Positions 48,212 to 62,366 of a stretch of 64,000 nt of DNA are shown in pieces. The stretch is from positions 2,790,001 through 2,854,000 of the forward strand of contig JAJKFH010000115.1 in NCBI GenBank assembly GCA_023333565.1, in the 5' to 3' direction. Origin of the DNA: Puffinus mauretanicus (Eukaryota; Chordata; Aves; Procellariiformes; Procellariidae). Under the pieces are notes generated by a model. The model did not search any database and was not told the origin of the DNA. It worked only from the letters and a program-made list of their open reading frames with translations. The position numbers were made by a program, and so were the translations under genes. Within the stretch, counting starts at the first letter, position 1; each line of letters starts with the position of its first letter.

Positions 48212-51200
48212 GCAAAGCAGATGCATCTACATTAGTGTTTCAATTAGGATTTGAAGTGTGCTTTTGAAATGAATCCATTGATAATACCCACTGTGCTTTG
48301 AATTTTATAGAGAAGTCTCAGACCGCACAAACTGTTGGATGTATCATTCTTTCATCCTTCTGGATGAAACCAAACAACAAGGCCCAGGAGGTACCCTAAT
48401 GTAATTCACCTGTTAGTGGGTATTTATCCCATGGTACCGGACTAGAGCTAGAAGATAGAAAAAAAACATGAAACGTAGAGATGGTGAGTCTCAGCACCAC
48501 CTGGTTTGTTCTATAGACTTTTTCTGTCATACTGCCTAGCCACTGTATCACTTAGATCTATTGCTTTCATAGATGATCTATCACATTGAGTTGTGTTCAC
48601 ATTACACGCTAAAGAAAATGAAGCAAACAAACAAAAAACTTATTCTAGGAAAACAGATAAGTTCACGACTGCAAAAAGTCAGAATCACTGTTGGAAAAAA
48701 AAAGCATCAAATATGAAGAAATAATTAAGATAAATGTGAAACTAATCTCTTATGTATACTTTATATAAGTATCTTAACAGAAGAAAAAGTCTCCATATAA
48801 TAATATTCTCTGTCTTTCCTCAGTGTAGAGAAAATTCTTGTTTGGAAGTACAGATAATTCTGTTGATCAAAATCCCCTAACTTTGCTTCACTCTTTTTTC
48901 CATTTCCTTGCCTACTCAAAAGCCAGAAAACTTGCTTTGCAAATTGCTCTTATTTTAATTTTCTTTATTCAAACAACTTTTATAGCAAGTTGGGGTGTGA
49001 CAATAGAATAGAAATATTACAGAACAACAGCAAATCTTGAAGAGTTTGAGCACAGCAGAGACTGGTCTTGAAAACTGCATTTACCAGTATGGAACCTGGA
49101 TGAGGAGGACAGAAGGACATGCGATCAAATCAGTCTGTATGCACATGTATATGCCATCTGCATGTGCATGGTTGGTTGCAGCTCTGTCGTATTTAGCAAT
49201 AAATTTGTGAATATTGTGCCCTCTAAGAGCAAGGCCAGGACAAAGAATGTACAGGCTGCTCCAGGATTTCTAAGAACAGTGCATTCTCTCTTCAGCTTTG
49301 CTCCTACCCTGTTGAGGTCTCTGAGTGAGAGAATGTGTGCACACTGAAACAGCATGGAAAATGATAAAAAACCCACAAGAAGGCATATGACAGAGTGAAG
49401 AGAACTGTTAACCAAGGCCATACTACAGAAAAGCTGCTTTAATAAGAATGTGAGAATGCGTTAGTAGAGTACTGAAGCGCAGCTAGAAGCCCATGCTGCT
49501 TAGACCCTTGACAGCAAAAGAGGAGAAAACACTCAGCTGTTAGAGGAGCTTCTGGCTGTGGATTTTTTGGAATGGAATGATTCCACAATTAAAGGGGATG
49601 GATAAGCATTCTGATAATGAGCCATTAGAAAACCTCTAATGACACTTTTTAAAAAGTGCTACTGATGACTGTACACTTCTGCTATGACTCATGGCACTGC
49701 AAGGTGAGAATAAGACAACTGAACAGTCAAAAAGGATGCCACATACAGCTATCAAGACACAGCATCCCAAGTAGCACACAGATGTCTACCAACACGTGCA
49801 AAAGACTTTGCATCTTTTCATTAAAGTCTCCAGACAATTCAACAGTATTCAGAAGTGGAATAGTGAGGGCTGGGGGGTGGGGTGGGAGGGAGCATTTCAG
49901 GATTTATGAGATCACAAGAAGGAAGTGACACAAATGATCATTTTTGTATTAAAGTATGATGGGAAGAAATGGGTTTGTGCAAGACTGAATTTTGTTTAAA
50001 TGTTTGAACAACAATCCCAGAAGATTTTAAAGCTAGTATCACAGGCTGGATAAAGTCTATATATCTGGGGACAAAAGGTTAGGTTAGGAAACCTAAACAC
50101 AGAGTATGCAACTACAGGTGAGGTTTGATAGCTCAGCTGCAATATATATAGACTATAATAAGGTGTCCAAAATGAAAAGTGGCTGGTTAAAGAACAAGGC
50201 TCTACAACCCTCTGAAATTCTAGACCTGATACTAAGAAAAGGCAACATCATATTGAGTGACAAGTATTGCATAGCTACTGTAGATTACTGCTCCATTTTG
50301 TGAGATGGTGAGCATTTGGAAAATACTCAGGAAATGAAAGGCACATTTTCCAAGTATCTGACATGACAGAAAAGAGGCACACAGTACATCGCAGCAGAAG
50401 ATGAGAATCTGAGTACCAGATGCTTTCTACTGGTCACTCAGAGAGCAATAGGAAGGGCAGTCAGCAGAAAAGATGCCTGATACTGATGGCAAAAGCAAAA
50501 CAAAAGAAAAACAGTAACAAGCTGGTGATATTTAATAACTATACATCATTCCAGAGTCCAGATGGTAGGACAATAAGGAAAGAAATAAGGATGAAAACAC
50601 TGTTTCCTGATTAGAGGAAATACTGTCAGGCTAAAGTAACTTTATAAGTTTCTGATTTTACAGCTCTTGTAATGCTGACAATTTTTAAGACTCTTTGAAG
50701 GGTGAACCTTTGCATATCACAGTGTCAGGTTGTTGACTGTCATTTCTGCAGTCCCATTTACCAGCACTTTCCTTTCTCCATCCTTTGCATTTTTATCCTG
50801 TTCAACAGAAGTCTGTCAGAGTCAGCAAACGTGCTAAGGCTGAAACCACCTTTCAGATGGTACGGTCTCTCTATCATTGAAGCACCTGGCAGAGTGCTGG
50901 CTTATACTTAAGCAAGGTTTAGAACTTCCCCACTATGCATCATAAGTACAACTTACCCTTCATTTTACTTACATCAATTTGAGTAATAAATCATAGTTCC
51001 TTTACTGAGACAGAACTCAAGACCATTTTCTCATTTAATAGCTTTCATCTTTATGATGTTCTATATAATGGATATCACAGTACACTAATGAGTTTGCCAG
51101 CATTATCAGAAGATGTATCACTATCTACATAGTTCCTTTTTATCCCTAGAAAGACTGCATGAAGTTATCAGTTTTATAATTTCTCTCCACTTATATGGAT

Positions 51201-52879
51201 TATATAGGTAAAAAATCATAGTTCTTTAAAAATACTTTGAAACGTTCTTCTTATTTAGCAATGTTCTTAGTGTACAGTTACGGTTATGTTTTCTCATTAA
51301 TAGTGATATACTCTGTCTCAGTCAATAGTCAGTATTTGTCTAAGGAGAGTGTGTCCACACACAAAAGTATTTAATTTTAAAAATAGAATTAAGAACTGAT
51401 CTACAGAATATGGGACTTCATTTATTTTATCCACAGGATATTAATGCCTATGTCTGAAATGCAGTATTAAAAATAATAGATTGAATTTCCAGTATCCCTA
51501 TTTGAGAATCACCGGATGTTTCTGTAAGGATACAGGACAAGCTTTTTTTTGATGAAAAGGTGTGACATACATCAGCACATTTGAAATCTAGAGGAACAAG
51601 AAAAGAAGATGGAAGATGGCTCTTCTGCAATAGACCTTTAAACAAAAATCTTTGCTTTTTTGAAATAAAAAAAAATACCGAAAAGATTATTGGATTTGCA
51701 ACTTATTTTTGTTACTGTAAATCTTGTGCTTAAAATTGCTTTCAAAACTATCATTAAAGATTTTCTACCCTCAGTGGCATAATATGAGGGAAGACTAGAA
51801 CTGCATGATCAGTGAGCCGAAAGTTGCCCAATATTTGCTGACAACATCTTGTAAGAGCTGCAGGAAAAATGGTTTCTAGCACTGGTGTTCTTTGGAGCTA
51901 CCTTGATAATGTTTTGAGTTTTTGCATAAAATTTTGACTTCCACAGTAGAGACAAAGACAGGGGGAAAAAAAAAAAAAAGATGATACATCTGAAAAAAAT
52001 AAAATAAGCCACAAACCATATGTTACATAAAAAGTTTTGAAAAATATTTTCAAGGTTTTTTTATTAGTTTTGTTTTATACCAGCCACAGAGACTGATGCA
52101 CCGTCAGCACAGCAATTCACTCCATGGTCTCCATTCTGCACAGACTTCAGTCCAACTCTGCAGCCTACTTAGGGTACCTCAACACCTATACCCATCCAAA
52201 AGATGATTTCTCTAAACTACAAAGCCATTTCCATTCCTTTCCCCTCCTTGTTCACTTGAATCTGAGATACATGCTTCTCCTCAGCATTTCCTGATTACTG
52301 CCTTAAGCAGTGGAATTTCACATGTATCTCAGGTTTGTCTGATTTTTTGAGTCGACCAGCTACTTCCCAGCAGTGGCATGGCTAAACCCCCATGTTTTCA
52401 GTGTAGATTAAAACTTTGATTACTATTCTACGGACTCTTTTCAAGCCCAGAACAGCAGATGAGGTTGTACATGCTTGACTGAGTAAATACACTGGCTATT
52501 TCTTCTTACATTACAATTTCACCTTCCTTCAGAGACTTTGAGCATATAACCCTGCTTTAGTGTCACTGAAAATCAAATAATTTGAGGAAAACAAGAGCAA
52601 AGTTTTTCTTTAAAAATCACTGAGTTCCCTCAGTCACCCATTCTGCTATCAGTGGAGGAAGCAGTCAGAAAAAAGAGGGCCCAGTTTCACCAAGCACTGA
52701 TGAACTTGGTGAAATATAGTTATTTGCAGTCAGGATCTTAATTTTCCATTTTATGCCCAAAGACACTACCTGAGCTGAGTTCTGAGTGCTTATTGCAGGC
52801 ACATCATAGTTAAATAGATAAGTGCTCTAGCAAAGCTATTATAATCAAGGCAGAGAAAACAAAAAACATGGTGGGAAGA

Positions 52880-52968
52880 GAAATGGGCACAGAGAGGTGA
52901 AATGATTTGTTCAAGATTCTCTGGTTAATTAGATTTACAGCAGTGCACAGAAACTAGTATTCTGAAAT
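52880..52968 (+). repeat. Probable ancient MIR-like SINE remnant
   Basis: GAAATGGGCACAGAGAGGTG followed by AAATGATTTGTTCAAGATTC and later CACAGAAACTAGTATTCTGA follows the MIR-type core order ('actgaggcacagagaggtgaagtgacttgcccaaggtcacac ... cagaactagaac'). The orientation and phrase order agree; the sequence is diverged. Confidence 0.5.
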
Positions 52969-55900
52969 TGGCGTGCGAGCCAGTAGATATTACTGTCTTC
53001 TCTCAGGATACTCTCACATATATCATAGAGCAAGCTCACTCACAGCAATTCAAGATATGGAGAACAATGCCAAGATAAATTTTATATTACCTCTGCAGAA
53101 GCTAACTACTCCTTCACCATCACTAAAGATCTATTCACAAAAAATCACAGTTGAAATACAGTTCTTTGTTGTCATTTGCATAACATTTATCCAGCTATTT
53201 ATCTCTTGCATGAGGTTTCCCTTACCAAGAGCAGACAGCTTGTAAGAAAGTATATTAAGTGAAAGTGATATACATTTAAATAAAACAATTTTCTGAGAAG
53301 TAATTTACCCTTCCTACTTTACGAGCCATAGAATTCAGTAGTTTTGAAGTGCTGTATATAATGAATGCTAACCTCACAGGGCTAAGCAATAATTGTCATT
53401 TTTCTGTCTTAAAGATTGCAGCTATTATTTATTTATAGTATAATACACTCAAGTTGTCATTCACCCCATGACCGTGCCACCAACCACCTTTATTCCACAG
53501 TATAAAAGAAAACTGCTCAAGGGATAGATTTCTATATGCAAATTACACGAAAGTTATTAAGGCAACAATTGCTCATAATGCTGAAATATCGAGGATGGTG
53601 AGGCAAATGCTATGGAGGACAACAACAGAACCTCAGCTCACTTCAGTGGGCTCTATCTCAGATTTTACTGTGTCTCAAATCCACACTGTAAAAAGCAGTG
53701 CTAGTCTTCATTTAACTGTGCTGGTTAACTTTCAGAGTCTTTCAGTGTCTTTTTGCCAGCTTCATTCCTGGCTCTGGTTTATTTGAAGGACTGGAAAAAA
53801 CGGCTCAAACTCATCCCTGCAGGAGCTGACAGCCTTAACTCCTGATGCTGCAGCAGGCTTCCAGGCCATACAGCAGTGGGGCAGGAGCTCTTGTTCCTCT
53901 GGGAGATAATCAAATCAACAAATTAAACTGTGATGTTTAAAGCCTTCCCCCCCACCCATAAAACACAAACATGCACAGGCACACAACTGCATGAGGTAAC
54001 TGAGTTTTGTCGTGTAATATCAGAATCCTCACACTGGGAACTTGTGAAGTGATTGTTTTCATCTTTTTCTGTAAATAGAGGGGGATACATAATAAAAATA
54101 GTTACTTGCTATCTCTAGGATAGATGGAGAAGCTATCAGTATGCCATTTTGATGAAGAACTCTAAAAAAAGAAACAAAGCAACAACAATCTTAGATTCTG
54201 CACAGGGACTGCACAGCCAATTCAGAAGCATCCTGAGGGGTTTTAGTACATTTTCTGAACTTCAGGGTTGTATTTAATATGACTATTTCTATTTTTCAAA
54301 TGAAGATAATTGAAAGAAGCAGGCAAATCATAAATTCTTAATGCTAATAGACCTTTAGTTCCTATCCAACATAATTTTTACATGTTTATATGAATATATG
54401 TTTTTTACATCTATTGTTGCTTAGAATATAAGAATTAAATATTAAAAATATTATCTTTGGATGTTAAAATTTAACTATATTGATCCTAATGCTGCAAGTT
54501 GTCTAAATACTGACCTCATAATTAGATAATTATACACTTAAATAATCTTCAAAGTCTGCAACTTCTAGCCTGATTTTCATCAGCACTGAGCATTCCCAGC
54601 TGGATCCAAGAATATCCAATACCTTATAAGATTGTCTCTGTATATCTGAGATTTAGGTACTCAGGCAAATTTCCTTAAGAAAAATTTATATTAATTTGCA
54701 TTAATGAAATAAGCTTGCTTAGAAAATCGTTAATTCATTACATAGCGCATAAGACCTTTACTTAGCAATGTGTCATGAAACTCACTCATCTACTAAAGCA
54801 AGCGATTTGTATAGAGTGATTCCAAACTGAAGGACAAGAAGTCCCTTTCTCCTCTGGGAAATTCTCGTGGAAGAGGGCTTCTCAATGGAAAATATTCCTC
54901 TGGAAAAGATTTGGCTAAATTTCTTCAGGAAAGAGCAAGGAGCAGTGAGATCCATTGCTGAACAAATGGTAGATTTCTCCAAATCTGCCCTTCCAAGCTG
55001 AATGTAAATCCCTGCATCTGTGCATGGAGCACTCGGCTCTCCCAGTTTCATCACCCATCTATGCTGTAGCTTCAGACTGGCTTCAGATGTCCTGGCTGTG
55101 CATACCCACTGAAGACCAACTCCCCAGAATGTTAGTTCTCCTTGTAGTACTTTACTCAAAGAGCCTTTGAGGAGATCCAAAAGGCCATTCATCTTAGGCT
55201 TTAATGTCCTCAATACTGTAAACTCTTCAAAACAATGTAGTGGTAATGCATGGTTCTTAGCTTCCTCCTTACCATTCCTGCTCTGAAGACGTGGGACCCT
55301 ACAAAGAGCTCTTGCAGGAAGAAAGAAAGGAAGAGATTTGTCTCAGGACTAAATGACGCAGCCAAAACAACACTGTTCTTTTCAGACCTTTTTTCAAAGA
55401 CTTACAGATTTTGCTGTTGTATTGCATTTTAACTGTAGATGTATTGTTCTTACAGACACATGCAGATCATTTGCAACACTAAGGTCACAGACCAAATTCT
55501 ATTATTAAGCTACAAATCCAAAGCATTTTAGCCCTCTATAGCCTACAGGGCAATGTGACCTTCCAGTATCTGAGAATATGAGAAAAGTTCACTCCTTAGC
55601 ATTCACACTTTCAATCACAATGAGCAGCCTACACATGATGATTCTCTAGATACTGACAAATGATAAAAAGACTGATTATTGCTCTTCCTTTTTCTTCTTT
55701 TCTTACTGATTTGGTAATGGTAACTGCTCAAATGTCTTTGCATGCTTCATTGTCATCATTTTTATCTTTTTGCTATCCTCCTTTTTGGATAAGACTGGCC
55801 TAATAATCTAGTGATGATGATACATGTTCTGAGACTGAAAAGAGAGAGATCTGAGAGCTAAATAAATCAAGTCTCCTTTAACAATGACTAGTACTGATAC

Positions 55901-56449
55901 GGGCTGTGAATCTCATATTTTGCTTCAACAACCAGCACTGTGTTTCACCTCAGGCTCTATTTAAGGTGATCCTCTTACAATTTGAGTGAACCATGCAGTG
56001 GTCAGCAGCGCACACAGCCGTTTCAATATCAGAATATATTAAGAATTTAAAATTATCTTGCCCAAACTTTGTCTTTTTATTAAAAAACCCTACAAACTGT
56101 TCTGTTCCTTAATTTCTTAGCAATCCTAAATTATTTTGTATGACTCTTCCTAGTAGCTGGGTCTGTGAAAGTTATTTAAAGCACCCTAGCTGGATATTAA
56201 GGACAGATGCTTTGTTTTTGCACCACTTTGGGAAGGGCGGGGGGGATAAAATCAAAATTAAAAAATTAATGTCTTCCAAATTTAGAAGATGAGCCTTAGT
56301 CTGCTAATATGTATTTAGTGATCAGTAAGTCTGAAATTCAGAAACGCATGTGGGAGTGCTCACCTGGTCCACCCTTGGCAAATGGCCTGGATAACAAGAC
56401 TTGTTAAAATAGGCAGATAGGACAGTAAGTAAACTGCAGGAAGATCAGG
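52969..56449. other. Unannotated DNA, no confident gene
   Basis: No gene is supported. A minus-strand frame at 54782-55192 (136 codons from ATG) is listed separately. The AT-rich segment 53280-53590 has few simple repeats and could be a conserved non-coding element, unproven. Confidence 0.45.
54782..55192 (-). other. Orphan open frame, 136 codons from ATG
   Basis: This minus-strand frame is open from a TTG at 55213, with its first ATG at 55192-55190. The translation is compositionally ordinary (no low-complexity runs), with phrases such as SFLKKFSQIFSRGIFS. I recognise no domain, no clear signal peptide and no retroelement motif. By rough estimate a frame of this length is expected about once or less by chance in an AT-rich window of this size, so it is not evidence of a gene by itself. 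A decayed processed pseudogene or a single exon are alternatives. Confidence 0.15.
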
Positions 56450-56632
56450 CATTAGAGAAAACACTCTTCAGGTTTCTTTTTCACTCCTAAATAATAAAGC
56501 ACTGGAATAGATTTCTGCAGAGTTTGTAGTTTCTCTATCTTTGAATGCCTGCAAGAACAGACTTCTGCTTGGAGCAGGAAGATGATTAGGTATCCTTCCA
56601 AGGTCCTGTCCTTCTCCGTGATTTTATGCTAC
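56450..56632 (+). mobile_element. Ancient CR1-type LINE 3'-end remnant
   Basis: GCACTGGAATAGATTTCTGC, then CTATCTTTGAATGCCTGCAAG, then CAGACTTCTGC and CCTTCCAAGGTCCTGTCCTTC, follow the conserved CR1 end ('aggcactggaacaggctgcc... catccttggaggtattcaag... ggtcccttccaaccc'). It is heavily diverged and lacks a clear octamer terminus. Confidence 0.6.
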
Positions 56633-59600
56633 TATATAATAACAGGTTGCATCATAAAACACATACTCTGAACGTGGACCCATAATTAGGTAGAATGAGA
56701 GTATGTCCTGAAGGACACTTGCCCAGAACATTTCAGCTCCTGAACTGAAGATGCAATGTATGCAGTGAAGAAGGCGGAAGACTGCAAGGTGGTCTCACAT
56801 TAAGGATGCCCTGAGCAGCTGGCTTCTTTCTCTTTCTGTGGCACAGAGATCTTCTCTAACAACAAGCAAAATGCAAGGCTTGCTGAATTGTAGTCACTGA
56901 GTAAAGCATTATGGCTTCTGCCTTCCTTCCTACTCTACTGAACTTCTTGTTTTTTTGCCTTTCTGTAGATTGCCATCCCCAAAACAGACTCAGCACGACT
57001 GAGTGTCTGTCAGTATCTCAGCTGCCCGGACATGCAGATGACAATGGTAACGCAAGCCTACTTTCCTCAGCGATTTAAGCAAAATCACTGCACTGTGAAT
57101 GGCAATGGCTGAGGCAGTAGCAGATGTTTTATTCTGCTGACTCTTCTCTGAGGGAGGGACATTTTGGGTGGACAGCTTGGTGCAGTAACATTTTACTGCT
57201 CGTCTCCTGAGGTGAGCAAAAATCAGCCCAGCTTATCCTTCAAGAATCCTGACACTACACTTTTCACAGTTGTGAACAACTGTATAGTCTTTATCTTCTA
57301 TGTATCTAATTTGAGGTTCAGTTCTGAGACCAGTGGACACTCTATGTAAACCAATTGGTGACTTTTCATATGCCCTATGAAGTGAGGCTAATATCACTTC
57401 CTCTCCTGTGATCAGACTGTATACCATGCTCTAAATGAGGCAGATACAATAGTATGTTATCATGCACTCACATTTATATAGAAGCAGATAATGTGAAACT
57501 GTGCTTAATAGGGCATTTTTAAATATTGAGTGCAAGACATCCCCTCTGAGCATTAGGAGAAAATAGGTATGTATTTATGTACTTATTTGCCACAGTGCTT
57601 TACAATTTTTTTTTTTCCTGAGAGCAGGGGAGCTGTGGGATTCATGATTCTTCTATTCTTATTCTTAAAAGTGGTGTTCTTCAGTTAGGAAAAGAAAAAA
57701 GTTATTTGCCTCCTCCTTGACTCATTTTTCTTTACCTCTACTCTCCCCTCCACCTTGGAAATTCTTTATTCCCCTTCCCAGCCTCTAATTATCATCTCAA
57801 CTTTAGCAGCTGATTTCAGTCTCTGCCTGCACTTGAGTCCAAGCTTTCTCTCCCTATATATGTAAGTATTTTTCCCACTGTGTTTCTGTCTCTCCCTCCT
57901 CAAGTTTCTCATCACCACCTTTACTCTCCAGCAGTTTTCTTACCTCAATCTGTGTTGACCTTCTTTTCCCTGGATTATCTGGTTTACCGCCCAGATACCC
58001 TCAGATGGGCTAGCCTGCTTCCTCCATGTTGCTTATGTCCAGTAGCAAGTTCCTCTGAGGCTAAAAGTGATGGAGGTTCACTAATTTCAATGCAGATTTC
58101 AAAACTAGAAGCAGACAGACAAGCCACAGATCTGTACAGCTATAGTTTCAATGGAAATCTTTTTGAGTACAAGGCTTAAGCACATACAGGTTAGGCACAA
58201 CCTTTGAGGAACTTTATGGTTAAAAGTTAAACCAGTAATCATGTCTAAACTGTAAATTTTTTTAAGTCAGGGTAAATTTTCATGGGGTAACAACATACTC
58301 ATCCCTGATTTAACAATACTTCTCTAGCGCAACAACATTTGATTAAAACATTTCAAAGAAAAAGGCAGGATTTACTCTTTAGATGAGCAATACATAAAAA
58401 CAGAAGAAAATATTTCTTATAATGCTGCTGCCCTGTCATGCCTGTTTTCTATAATATATGTTGAAACATATTCTATAATATGTTGAAACATTTTAATGAA
58501 TATTACCCCAAATTCACCCAAACCCATATGAAAGAAGGAAAACTGCATGTAAATGCTTACAAGTTGGTGAACTGAAAGAAAGTTTTTAAGAGAAATATTG
58601 AATAACTCTAACAATACTTGTCCAGCCTATGTGAAACACTATTTTCTGTAGGACTATTTGTCTCCCTGATATGGCACCATTTATCTGAGTAGGGATATCA
58701 AAACCAGGTAGTAGCAGTGTATGACTCTCATACTCCAAAATTAAGATGGGCAAAAGCAACTTCAGATTTTCCGTGATATTACAAAGGATCTGACTCATTT
58801 CAAGAGGTCCATGCAATGTCCACTCATCCACTGATGCTATGTCTGCCAGTGACGTTATCCTTCTGAGATCAGTAGTACTGGTGGCCATCAGTGGCTAATA
58901 ATTAATTTTTCCCATCTCACTAGACGTAGTTTGTATTTTATAGCTGTTCTCTGTCACCTACAATAAATTATTTCCTAGCTCTACTACTGACTTAGGATTG
59001 TTGGATGTGTTCAGGTCTAATTTCATTAAAACGAATCTCATGCTGGCATGTAGGAGGGAAGCAGTCTAATGATATTAGCTAAAGAACTTTTTTGCTAATG
59101 CTGTCTGGCATCTGCAAAGGCAAAACCAGCTGACATCCATGATGTTAATCTGTTAATTTTTTTCAAAGATCTCTGAGGAGGAAATGTACATTGCATAGTT
59201 ATTGTCTTTCTTTGTATACAATAGCAACAATCATTTTGATTCCTGTTTAATTAGATAACAAATCTAATTTTCAACTCTGCTTTTCACTGCACAAGAAATT
59301 TTTAACATTTACAATCTCATACTGAGAATCAATTTATTGAGAAGACTACACATAGTAAGTAAGGCCCACGAGCTTAGGTTCACAAAGGATTTCTTTGGTG
59401 GGGGCAGGGAGGGAAGAGAAGGTGAAAAACTATCATCTGCCATCCTTAGCACCGACATGCAAACTATAGATCCTGAGAGCCTCCACTAAAATGCTGACTT
59501 AATGATAAAACCAACTAAGCTCCACAAACAATTCCATTTACAGCATTATCAGGTCTCTAAACCCAGATCTCTATTACTTCTGTCAGGTGTGCCTGAAGAC

Positions 59601-62290
59601 AACCTCAGGTCTGTTATGCGATCTGATGCAAATCAATTCTTTCTCTACTGCTTGTAGGGGTATATGCCCACCACCCTCCTATGATTCATCTCCCCTTCCT
59701 AGTACTAGTTAGATGGTTCCAAATTCAACTCACAAGCTATGTGGACAGAGAGTTCAAGCTTATGGATAAACTAATGTAACAGCCAGATGTAGCCTAAGTG
59801 CTAAAATTCTGCAGGTGTTTGATAGTTCAGATCTGCTTGCTGCCTGTTGGTTACCCCTGTCCTGTCCAGCATTGCAAGCAAGTTCTCCTGCATATTGGTT
59901 CCAGACTGCCCAATCTGGAAGGCTTTGACAAAATGCATCTAATCAAGCAAACTGTACACAAAATATAGCCAGTAAATACAACAATTTTCCACTGAACAAG
60001 TCAGTGTTTAAAGTGCTCTGAACACCATTTCCATTACAAGTGTTCTCTGCTATACCTGAAAAAAAGTGAGAAAAAGGCTCTTTGCCTACAACACAATCCC
60101 CAGAAAGTTTTGCCCTGCAGGATATTGATCTGTGGTCAGTGAATGTTTAACTAGCCTACTTCCACGTGTTTGCAGTCCGATCTTTCTTGCTCTGAAACTT
60201 CTTCAGTTGCCTTTGCAGTTAAAATATCTTCTACCTAGCCAGAACTGTCAACAGCTATGGAAAAGAAAAATGCTGACAGATTCCCCACATTAACAGTCAT
60301 TTTGATTTTTTGACACAATTCCCACAGCTCTCAGGCAATTAGTTTCACATTACTCACAATACAATACTGTAAGAAAAATCCTATTAGTAGGAGTCGATTT
60401 TCAGAATTCAGATTCAGCCAGGGTTTTTTTGAGAGGAACCTATTTTGCTGCTTGGATCTGATCATCTCTAGTGTTAGCATGTCATGTGTAAAATGGAACG
60501 AATTTGGTTGTCTTAGACTAGTCTCAGTCTCTTGGTGAGATAGGCAGACCTGGCAGCATTAAAATGTGTATCCCACGTGTATATCACAGACATGGCTCTC
60601 GACACTTCCTTACATAGCCTGGCACTCAATCATGGACTAGAAGTTTCTAAAACAGGGTCAATGGATGGGATATGCTAGCTGCCATCTTGTATTTGCCCTT
60701 TGAGAACCTTCTCTAATTTCCTTAGGGGTGTGTAAACAGGGTGCGATGACTTTTTGCAATGCAGGACTCACAAGAGCTATTTCTCTTTGTAGAAGACTGC
60801 TGAAAGAAAAGTAGAGACGTATCTAATTATATTTTAAACAGTCTGCGAAGTATTTTTCTGTACTCTGTATTTTAACCATGTGCACTTTCATTCTTCAAAT
60901 ATGAAAAAAAAATTAAATCACCTTGAATATGTACAATACAATACAATATGTATTCAGGTACATTCTATAATGGATTTTCAGTTTTATTACTAGTGAAGGT
61001 CATACAAGAGTTTTGCTTTACCCAGTTGGCTTCTAAAATATTGAAGGTTAGAATTTTCCCATCTAAGAAGTTCAAGAACAGCACATAAGGACCAAAGAAT
61101 ACTCTAGTCTCATTAATTAATCAAGTCATGTCACAGCAGATCTTGTTAATCCATCCTCAGAGGAAACTCAAATGATGTTTCAATTCTCTATGCAAGAACA
61201 GACAGAATAGTGAATAGTGATAATGTTATACAATTACAGAGAGATGGGCAGCATTTGGAGACACCAGAAATTAAACTAAATTAATTTTTTCCCCAACAGC
61301 AACTAAAAGACTTTTTTGGATGTTATCTTTGTGAACTAATCTACTTAGAGGACACTAGCAGGATTATATTTTGATGGTAAATATTGTAAGGTGACTGCAT
61401 TGGAAGCTCCATTGGAAAGAACAAATGTTAATGAATTTTAAAAGTCACTTTGTTGCATAAAACCAAGCAGCTTATTTTGGTATCTTTTATCTATTTGAAG
61501 TCACAACAGAAAAATGCAGGTGTTCACAGTGTACTAGGACAGCAACAATGACTGGATATGCAGTAATAGCTGTTATATTACTTTTTCTTGACTAGTAGCA
61601 GCATTTGCTTCCTAGTCCTAAAAAGAATCAAATTGCTAAAACTAGCAATCAGGCTTACAGAGAAGTAGTTCTTTTTTTTCGAGAATGAACAAACATTTTA
61701 AGTCTGAGATTTACTAGCAATGCTCTTCATTTAGTCAAATTGAGTACCCGGCCTCTGTCTTGAAAGTTAGTGAACACCCTTGCCCTAATCCCACCAAATG
61801 TCTGAGCTCTCCATAACTGTTTACAGGTGAAAAGCCTCTCAGAAGTCAAGGGATTATTCTGATACTTCATGTTCAACATGTTTAAGTAAACAGCTGAGCT
61901 TAGTTCAGTGACTCTTACAAAACTGATGCTTGCGTATAGATGACACATGCTCCCTATATGAAAGGGAAGTAGGAATATTCCACATTTAGCCTAATAGGAT
62001 TTATGTAGGATACAGCTGATGCAAAAGTTCTTGAGCTGGATCAATGCACAGGAAAAAGTTTTACGTTTTCTAGCCAAGTTACAAGTTAGCAATAAAGGAA
62101 TACATTTATTTAAATGTTAAGACCAAGAAAAGTCATAGTGGTGGTTTTTAAAATTGTTGTACTGCTCACATCTCAAGGTCTCTGTCCAGACGTAGATGTT
62201 CTTTCCCAACCTTGCCTAAGGCTCTTCTGACAGCTCTGACAATTACATGTGAAATTACACCTCAGACAGAAGAGTGATGCATCTGCAGCA
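56633..62290. other. Unannotated AT-rich DNA
   Basis: No gene is supported. A direct repeat (CTATAATAT/GTTGAAACAT twice) lies at about 58450-58493, and a short (ATACA)n run at about 60932-60949. Frames of up to 100 codons show no motif. Confidence 0.5.
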
Positions 62291-62366
62291 TGGGTCTGAT
62301 CCAAAGATCAGTGAAAGCAATGGAAAAACTCCAAGTGGTGCAATCACTTGTGGATCAGATCCTTGA
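62291..62366. repeat. Imperfect palindromic ancient repeat (MITE-like)
   Basis: The left arm GGGTCTGATCCAAAGATCAG and the right arm CACTTGTGGATCAGATCC are imperfect reverse complements around AAGCAATGGAAAAACTCC. This matches the style of old amniote palindromic repeats ('gatccaaagcccattgaagtcaatgg...'). The family name was not determined. Confidence 0.5.

Larger units (their letters stand above)
42591..52879. other. Unannotated AT-rich DNA
   Basis: No exon or RNA gene is supported. The stretch contains simple runs (G-run at 47324-47336, T-run at 48194-48211, A-run at about 51966-51979), a 12-bp tandem duplication AGATGTCCATAG at about 43633-43656 and a 10-bp perfect hairpin at 45132-45155. 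Possible tRNA-type SINE traces occur at about 43319-43376 (GAAGGAGAGATCTGAGTTAC), too diverged to call. Confidence 0.5.
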
